Source: Phellopilus nigrolimitatus (lineage: Eukaryota; Basidiomycota; Agaricomycetes; Hymenochaetales; Hymenochaetaceae). Taken from it: 64,000 bases of DNA. The first letter of the stretch is position 1. Each line of letters begins with the position of its first letter. Of the stretch, positions 58,607 to 64,000 are shown piece by piece. The stretch spans positions 682,001 through 746,000 of the forward strand of contig JAJOHG010000001.1 of the NCBI GenBank assembly GCA_021029095.1, written 5' to 3'. A program made the position numbers and the translations under genes. Below the pieces are notes generated by a model. That model searched no databases, was not told the origin of the DNA, and saw only the letters and a program-made list of their open reading frames with translations.

Positions 58607-58688
58607 TGATGAGAGTGGGATTCGAACCCACGCCCCCGAAGAGATTAGATCCTTAGTCTAACGCCTTGGACCGCTCGGCCATCTCACC
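58607..58688 (-). tRNA. tRNA-Leu (anticodon AAG)
   Basis: Complete 82-nt class II tRNA read on the minus strand, starting GGTGAGATGGCCGAGCGG. Acceptor stem GGTGAGA pairs with TCTCATC and the discriminator is A. A box TGGCCGAGCGG; anticodon stem TTAGA/TCTAA with loop CTAAGGA, giving anticodon AAG (reads CUU). Long variable arm, T arm GTGGG-TTCGAAT-CCCAC containing the B box. No intron. Two T runs (TTTTTGTTTT) immediately downstream form a Pol III terminator. All stems pair, so it should be functional. It sits exactly at the edge of the repeat block, and parts of similar tRNA-Leu sequences recur within it. Confidence 0.93.
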
Positions 58689-58824
58689 CTTAAGCATTTG
58701 CACTGCATGCAGTACAGAGCCTGGTGGTGAACCTGATCCACCCCTAAAATTAACTCCATACCTCACTTCATTATTTTGACCTAGTACCAACTGCTTCCCC
58801 CCACTGGCCTCAAGATACATCTTA

Positions 58825-58850
58825 GTCTAACCTTGACCGCTCGCCATTCA
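58825..58850 (-). pseudogene. Degraded tRNA-Leu 5' fragment
   Basis: Reads agtctaac-cttgaccgctcgccat with gaps relative to the tRNA 5' half. Equivalent to the better-preserved fragment at 62008-62040 in unit B. Confidence 0.6.
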
Positions 58851-58969
58851 CGTTAGCCTGTCTGCCGGAATAACAGCATGAGAATGTAGTGAGAGAAATA
58901 GAAGGGGAGAAGGGAGTATAGTGGTACATTTGTTGTCAAGGTTGTTTATTTTTTTGAGTGTTGACCATG

Positions 58970-59001
58970 GGAGAGCAGTTGACACATTGACTCTGCTCTC
59001 C
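58970..59001 (+). repeat. Hairpin with dispersed motif, copy 1
   Basis: Perfect 9-bp stem GGAGAGCAG / CTGCTCTCC around a 14-nt loop, followed directly by tggtcaaaattgaaatg. The same arrangement recurs at 62164 and, inverted, at 60095. Confidence 0.75.
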
Positions 59002-59203
59002 TGGTCAAAATTGAAATGCAAGTAATGCAAGGTACCCTGTGGCTTCCTGCTAGAAATTTGCCAAAGTTGAACAACAGAGACACCATCTATAGACTCATGA
59101 ACCAGTCCTCAAATTCCTGGTGCTCAGTTTCTGTGCATGTTGGGAGATTTTCACCTTTGCAACACTCATGCTCCTCTTGTTCATCAGCTTCTCCATCTGT
59201 CCT

Positions 59204-60246
59204 CAGCAAGGTGAACAAAGTTATGTCCTTCAAGTTGATGGCTCTGAGCAGGGAAAGCGGTTGACTAGTCAAGTGTTCACCCAGTCCCAATTGAAATGAA
59301 GAGTCTGTGCAAATAAAATTTGAACTCACCACAATTGGGTAGCCCAGTGACGAGGATGGGCAGTAGATCTCTCCTGGGCCCGGAGTCGATCGCGGTTTAG
59401 CTTTTCGTGGGGTTTGCTCAATTTCCATGTCATATATGGCGAGTTAAGTGCTACACAACAAAAAAACGCACTTTGTGCATTGGTCAGGTATCAAAAGAGT
59501 GAACTTAGTGACCGTTTGCCTCTCGCTTTCCACTGATCCAACGGGTTGCTTGTTATGCAGCGGGGATTAACATGCCACATTTGGTACGAACATTGAAATC
59601 GGAGCACTCGTATGCTATGAGCAATTAGCGAAAACCCGCGGCACCTACGAGCCTACGCCACCACGGGTGCGTGGGACCCACACAGATGCAGGTATGAGTC
59701 TCATCAGGAGGAGCGGCTGTCCACAAGAGTGCCTGTTGCCATGTGAAATGAATAATATATTACACAGCACGTGTGAAGGCAAAGTAGCCTGACAAGAAAG
59801 GGTCAGAGTCAGGGTATCTAGTTTCAGTCATCATGCGCGCTCAGTGGCTTTCAAAGCACAGAGGCTTTAGAAGATCGCCACTCGAGATCATATAATCTGC
59901 GCCTCCATGTAAATGAGACACAACCCTCCTTCTTCGCTTTGATAGTGAATGCGAACTGGGGTCTGAGTTTTCCTCTCTTCTCAAACCTGTAGATATGAGT
60001 GTATATATGTCCATGCGTACTCAGGCTGGAGCCTCGGAGCTCAGAGGCCAACCATCCTGCTCAATGTATGTTGTCTTCATTTCAATTATGACCAGGAGAG
60101 CTGTTGATGTGTCGACTGCTCTCCCGGCTGGTGTTGAGAAGCAGTTTTTATGTTCAAACCACAAACTGACCATTTTATTTTGGCAAGAAGTCAGAAGGTT
60201 TGCATGCTTGGAGGCTGCTGAGATGTGCACGCGCAATGTGAGCATT
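59204..60246. other. Repeat-block interior without recognisable genes
   Basis: About 1 kb of unassigned sequence. It contains one more copy of the aattgaaatgaag motif (59283-59302) and an inverted hairpin copy (60075-60124). No frame shows a domain. Confidence 0.45.
60095..60124 (-). repeat. Hairpin with dispersed motif, inverted copy
   Basis: Stem GGAGAGCTG / CTGCTCTCC (8 of 9 pairs), preceded at 60075-60094 by cttcatttcaattatgacca, the reverse complement of the motif that follows the other hairpins. Confidence 0.6.
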
Positions 60247-60668
60247 CACTGTGGGCATCCACTTAGAATCCCCCCATGGTGAGTTGATTAGTTGTTTTAT
60301 TTAATTGTGGCTTTCTCCACACATTATAGTTTAACACTTTTGGACACTTTTATCCAAATTGTTTGCTAACTTTCTTATGCCTTTCTCCGATTGGTATACT
60401 TAAGCTTTCTTTTCACCTTTGTCCACACATGAAAGGCTTAACAAAGGCATGTTTTCGTCAAAGCACCCCTTTGTTAAGCCTTTCTTATATGGACAAAGGC
60501 AAAAAGAAAGTTAAAATATACTGTTTGGAGAAAGGCATAAGAAAGTTAGCAAACAATTTGGATAAAAGTGTCCAAAAGTGTTAAACTATAATGTGTGGAG
60601 AAAGCCACAATTAAACAAAACATCTAATTGACTCACCATGGGGGGATTCTAAGTGGATGCCCACAGTG
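60247..60668. mobile_element. Foldback MITE with CACTG termini
   Basis: A 422 bp element whose two ends are long inverted repeats: CACTGTGGGCATCCACTTAG at the left, its complement at the right, with pairing continuing about 140 bp inward past ccccccatggtgagt. The centre contains further inverted segments (ttgttaagcctttc and partners), so nearly the whole element can fold back on itself. It is flanked by ATT on both sides (60244-60246, 60669-60671), a 3-bp target duplication. CACTR termini with 3-bp duplications fit the CMC (CACTA) superfamily. No transposase is encoded. The arms still match well, which suggests a recent insertion. Confidence 0.85.
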
Positions 60669-61357
60669 ATTGTTCAACTTCACTCCCTATGACGTCCTCC
60701 ACATTGCTGGTATCACAGAATAGCAGGCAAGTATGTAAAGAAGATTAATATTCGCATCAGAGCTCATAGTAACTACTTTCAGACGGCGGGAGGGTTCACA
60801 GGGCGGTGGACGGGCTCTTTCTTGTGTGGTCTACTGCCGACAGCTGCGCGTCATATGGGGGCAAATTTTGTGACAATGTGCAGAGTTGGGACCAATAACT
60901 GCTTGGCTTCTAAATTCTTCGGCACTATAGAACATGTTTAGCTGCCCTACCCAGCCACCTATGCAAAAAACCATGAACAGCATAGCTTAGATCTCAAAGC
61001 ATGGTCTTTGTGCTGGTCCTCTGCTTCCAGTGACTTGGCATAATAGCACTCTATCAAGCTGGGCTCTGTTTTGGACATATTCAGGTCCCATCAAAGAAAA
61101 ATAAAAAAACTCAGGTCTCAGGCTTCGACTTCTTCTTACAATGTGTCATGTCAATCTCAAACTTTAGCTTCTGGTTTTTCACACCTCTGACTCCAAGTCA
61201 TGCATTTTCCAGCATAAAACATGGTTGCTTTGTTCTCTTAAAGTACTCAATACCAATACAATATTGTTCTACTTTCTAGATGGCTAGAGCAGCTCAATTT
61301 GGTTCAAGAAACAAAACAAAAGTGGCAGCCAATATGCACTTGAGACAGTCGGATGGC
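60669..61357. other. Repeat-block interior, unassigned
   Basis: About 690 bp between the MITE and the orphan ORF. No coding frame, RNA gene or repeat partner was recognised within the window. Confidence 0.4.
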
Positions 61358-61741
61358 TCAACTGCCCATCATTTGGGTGAGTTTTGTGACAAAATTTATT
61401 TCCACTGACAGTGCAGATCCCTCCAGAGTGCTCGGCGGCCATTCACCAAAGAAATCATCAACTTCTTCAATAAATCCTTCAACTCCAATATCCTTCATCT
61501 GCATCATGCATAGCACCTGACCCTTCAGTCTCTGACCACTGTGTACAAGACTCTTCTTAAGATTCTTCAACCCCACAGGAGAGATTTGTGACATCCCAAA
61601 ATGTTTAGCAGCCAGAATATCAACTTTGTTTTCAAGGAGTTCTTCATTGAGCAACTCATCCACCTTGAGAAATGGTTTTTCCTTGGGTGCTGTAGATGAA
61701 ACTGTGTCATTCAGAATGGTTTTAGAAGCAGTAATCTTCAT
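61358..61741 (-). CDS. Orphan ORF inside the repeat block
   Basis: Open frame of 127 codons from MKITASKTILNDTVSST to TQMMGS. The composition is protein-like: KPFLKVDELLNEELLENKVD, LAAKHFGMSQISP, GFIEEVDDFFGEWPP. The frame stays open upstream through the tRNA-Leu fragment, but the stretch reading MAERSKALDL there is simply the translated tRNA 5' half and is not protein sequence. I do not recognise a family. It could be a fragment of a mobile-element protein or a captured host gene; it may equally be a chance ORF. Confidence 0.3.
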   Translation of the reverse strand: MKITASKTILNDTVSSTAPKEKPFLKVDELLNEELLENKVDILAAKHFGMSQISPVGLKNLKKSLVHSGQRLKGQVLCMMQMKDIGVEGFIEEVDDFFGEWPPSTLEGSALSVEINFVTKLTQMMGS

Positions 61742-61778
61742 GTAGTCCACATGGACACCCCCTTGAGTTAAATTTAGG

Positions 61779-61810
61779 TCTAACGCCTTGGACCGCTCGG
61801 CCATCTCACC
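61779..61810 (-). pseudogene. tRNA-Leu 5' half at the start of unit B
   Basis: Identical to the first 32 nt of the intact tRNA-Leu (acceptor 5' strand, D arm, start of the anticodon stem); it then departs from the tRNA sequence (ctaaattt). It has an A box but no T arm. Confidence 0.8.
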
Positions 61811-62007
61811 CTTAAGCATTTGCACTGCATGCAGTACAGAGCCTGGTGGTGAACCTGATCCACCCCTAAAATTAACTTCTTGTTTTCCTTGCACTGTACA
61901 CTCATCTTCATTTCAATTTTGACCAGATGAGCACCCACCTCACCAACTGCTTCCCCCCACATCAAGTGGCCTCAGAGTACCAGTAGGACTCAACATCTTT
62001 ATTTAGG

Positions 62008-62040
62008 TCTAAACACCTTGGACCGCTCGGCCATCTCACC
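62008..62040 (-). pseudogene. Second tRNA-Leu 5' half in unit B
   Basis: Matches the tRNA-Leu 5' half with small changes (ggtctaaacaccttgg instead of gtctaacgccttgg). Shares the non-tRNA flank atttaggtctaa with the fragment at 61779, so the two derive from a common tRNA-Leu-headed sequence. Confidence 0.75.
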
Positions 62041-62163
62041 GTTATGCCTGTCTGCCTGGGATAACAGCATGAAGAAATGTATAGTGAGAGAAATAGAAGG
62101 GGAGAAGGGAGTATAGTGGTACATTTGTTGTCAAGGTGTTTATTTTTTTGAGTGTTGACATGG

Positions 62164-62195
62164 GGAGAGCAGTTGACACATTGACTCTGCTCTCC
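62164..62195 (+). repeat. Hairpin with dispersed motif, copy 2
   Basis: Same 9-bp stem and following tggtcaaaattgaaatg as at 58970-59001, within unit B. Confidence 0.75.
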
Positions 62196-62450
62196 TGGTC
62201 AAAATTGAAATGCAAGTAATGCAAGGTACCCTGTGGCTTCCTGCTAGAAATTTGCCAAGTGAACAACAGAGACACCATCTATAAGACTCATGAACCAGTC
62301 CTCAAATTCCTGGTGCTCAGTTTCTGTGCATGTTTGGGAGATTTCCACCTTTGCAACACTCATGCTCCTCTTGTTTCAGCTTCTCCATCTGTCCTTGTTT
62401 TCAGAATGTCAAGAATGTGGTATGCAAAAGATGAGGAGGAGGAAAGTGAG

Positions 62451-62503
62451 TAGTCTGAGGATCTTATCTCTTTGGGGGGTGGGTTCGATTCCCACTCTCG
62501 TCA
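62451..62503 (+). pseudogene. tRNA-Leu 3' half on the plus strand
   Basis: Reads tagtctgaggatcttatctc, then gggtgggttcgattcccact and ends ctcgtca. This is the anticodon loop (CTGAGGA, anticodon GAG position), variable arm, intact T arm with B box and acceptor 3' strand of a tRNA-Leu, followed by a T run. The anticodon 5' strand does not pair well and no D arm is upstream. Its orientation is opposite to the 5' halves nearby. Confidence 0.75.
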
Positions 62504-62876
62504 TGTTTTTCTTGTGTAGGTTTTCGCCCAGTGATACCCTCAACAAAAAAACATGTTGACGGCGAATGCCTATTGGATCCGGAAATTGTATAGAATGGTC
62601 GGATAACTTCGCAAACAGTTTGCATCACGTTGCTATGAGTGGTAACCGCAAACTTTTTTTTTTTGACATGCAGCTTGCAGGTGAAAAATCTGCAGCTTAA
62701 GCAGCGTATTCAGCTCATTACTGAACGATCTTGACCTTGAATCACTAACGAAATCTACGAGACGATTAACACAATAGATCTATATTACATATGTACAGTC
62801 ACATGACATAAGTTTATTCCGGTTCTCATGCCTCAATACGACAACTTTGCCTCATATCACAACAGCTGCTGATTCA

Positions 62877-63915
62877 ATCATGCCCAAACAACTTGGAGAA
62901 TGTTACCTCACTCCGTCTGATTGTCATGCTGTAGTTAATTTAGCTAATTCTTATCTAACTCAGCCTTAAATTGCTAAACCGTCCAACACTCTGATTTGAC
63001 TGTCTGTCAGGTTCTTCAGAACTACCACAATTGAGGCCACGAAAATGACATACCCAGGAGTGTATGTCTGAACAAAATTAAGAACAGGGGTTTGCATAAT
63101 TTTAAGTGGTCACTTGATGGCAACAGATGCCAAACACTTGCCGACGACACCCATAACTCCAACATCAGCCTCTCCTCCCCAGCAGCCCCCAGGACTATCC
63201 AGAGGGGTTAACATTGTTACTTGGGCATATATTCACACTATGCATGCAAAAAACCCCACCCTGAGTGACAAGCATAAAAAGAAATGGCTTGCTCAAATAA
63301 CCACAATTTTACCCCATGGAAAGGAGGAATGGCACAGAGTCATCTGGACAGTAATATCACTAGTAAAGCTTTGGAAGAGCTACAGTATCCCTCTAGTATG
63401 GAAACACTTTAATGGCAGAGCTTGAAAAGAAGTGCCTGGCAGCCACTGTTAGGTCAGGAATGTTGAGAGCTATGATTTGAGGGTGCATTGCATGTAACAA
63501 GCAGGCCCACTCATTTTTATGCCAAAGGATAGCCAAAAGAGCAATGGTTATGTGGAATTGATCATAACAGGACCCCTCTGGGACATTTATGTGGAGTTTT
63601 ATGCAGAGATGTGGTTTGTAAAGGGCATGGAAGATGGGGCATCAGTTCACAGATTCAATGCAGTGAAAACAATCAGGGACAGCAATTTCCTGGAGACATT
63701 TATCCACCCAGCTCAATCATTAGACATCAACCCCAGTGGAAATCTTTGGTATCTGACAAAAATCCCAACCAGAAAAAGACCAGAAACATTCCAGAACAAG
63801 AAAGAATTGAAGAGGGCACTTTTGGAGGAATGTGAAAAGATTGACACTAAAATAATCAATTCTCTTGTTTCTAGCATGCCTAGACATGTGGAGCAGATAA
63901 TAGAGGTCAAAGGAG
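62877..63915 (+). mobile_element. Decayed Tc1/mariner-type transposase
   Basis: Relic spread over several frames. A helix-turn-helix-like start (TPSDCHAVVNLANSYLTQP) is followed by NRCQTLADDTHNS, AKNPTLSDKHKKKWLAQ, EEWHRVIWT, EDGASVHRFNAVKTIRD, then LDINPSGNLWYL, KRALLEECEKIDTK and SMPRHVEQIIEVKGGTTEC. These match the order of the HTH and DDE regions of Tc1-type transposases. The first catalytic Asp position (normally TDES) reads TVIS, and the third acidic residue (normally NPIEN) reads NPSGN. Many stops and frameshifts are present, so it is inactive. The element may continue past the right edge; no terminal repeats were seen. Confidence 0.75.
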
Positions 63916-64000
63916 GAACCACCGAGTGTTGGATTGATAATTTATTTTGTATTTTTGGAGTAACGAAGCAAACAAATTTCGATGAGTTCATGATTGCCAC

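Larger units (their letters stand above)
58657..59203 (+). repeat. Long direct repeat, unit A (tRNA-Leu-associated)
   Basis: Same-orientation partner of 61779-62395. Homology begins inside the tRNA-Leu anticodon stem (tctaacgccttgg) and ends at cttctccatctgtcct. High-identity blocks include the segment cttaagcatttgcactgcat through cccctaaaattaac, and a ~330 bp stretch from cctgtctgcc onward. Unit A has deletions in its middle and carries a second, degraded tRNA-Leu 5' piece at about 58825-58850. Confidence 0.85.
61779..62395 (+). repeat. Long direct repeat, unit B (tRNA-Leu-associated)
   Basis: Same-orientation partner of 58657-59203, about 3.1 kb away and longer because unit A has lost internal segments. 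It starts in a tRNA-Leu 5' half, carries a second one at 62008-62040, and contains the hairpin at 62164. The paired repeats flank about 2.6 kb holding the MITE and the orphan ORF. Confidence 0.85.

Noticed and set aside
58970..59001. Helitron 3' terminus
   Set aside because: A hairpin is present but is not followed by CTRR at a defined end, and no 5'-TC partner or Rep/helicase was seen.
61742..61894. N-terminal extension of the 61358 ORF reading MAERSKALD
   Set aside because: This peptide is the translation of a tRNA-Leu 5' half, a well-known annotation artefact.
58657..62395. Classical LTR retrotransposon
   Set aside because: No gag, protease, integrase or reverse transcriptase text between the direct repeats, and no clear TG...CA ends.
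1..64000. CRISPR arrays, operons or other prokaryotic features
   Set aside because: Spliceosomal introns and gene families show a fungal nuclear genome; no spaced direct-repeat arrays were seen.

Overview
This is a nuclear contig from a filamentous basidiomycete, most likely an Agaricomycete. Genes are dense and mostly split by 45-65 bp GT-AG introns. The gene content mixes universal eukaryotic housekeeping genes with families typical of mushroom-forming fungi: stand-alone dsRNA-binding mini-proteins, F-box/LRR-like proteins, a basic-secretory-protein peptidase, Ran1-like kinases and tandem membrane proteins. All exon joins were read by eye from splice signals and reading frame; there was no transcript or database support.

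Layout. 1-1.2 kb: G-protein beta subunit (minus strand, cut by the left edge). 3.5-6.8 kb: two tiny single-domain dsRBD genes in otherwise gene-poor DNA. 7.4-14.3 kb: three mitochondrial translation genes (uL1m, the Rsm22/METTL17 assembly factor, mL40) interleaved with the spliceosomal factor SAD1/USP39. 14.7-26.7 kb: COP9 signalosome subunit 2, the PI3P 5-kinase FAB1 and the 40S assembly factor LTV1. 27.2-29.5 kb: a GC-rich unidentified gene with reading-frame breaks. 30.6-35.5 kb: the exosome cofactor helicase SKI2. 35.9-42.2 kb: a tandem triplet of paralogous single-pass membrane proteins. 42.5-45.7 kb: RNA polymerase II CTD phosphatase FCP1. 46.0-48.4 kb: a frameshifted PBSP-type metallopeptidase and a minimal Zn2Cys6 regulator. 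49.2-52.1 kb: an F-box protein and a small frameshifted gene. 52.6-57.0 kb: a head-to-head pair of paralogous Ran1-like kinases, each with a TATA box.

From about 57.9 kb the character changes completely. A truncated duplicate of the F-box gene ends 12 bp from an intact tRNA-Leu(AAG). Beyond it lies a gene-free repeat landscape: two ~0.55-0.6 kb direct repeats that each carry pieces of a tRNA-Leu, a dispersed motif often joined to a hairpin, a 422 bp foldback (CACTG-ended) MITE, an unexplained ORF, and a decayed Tc1/mariner transposase reaching the right edge.

The housekeeping genes do not form one pathway. Several act in RNA or ribosome biology (uL1m, Rsm22, mL40, SAD1, LTV1, SKI2, FCP1, dsRBDs), but co-function beyond the mitoribosome cluster is not implied by the sequence. 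The most novel-looking items are the membrane-protein triplet, which lacks signal peptides yet is rich in glycosylation sequons and ends in PPxY-like tails, the minimal dsRBD pair, and the tRNA-Leu-associated repeat block.
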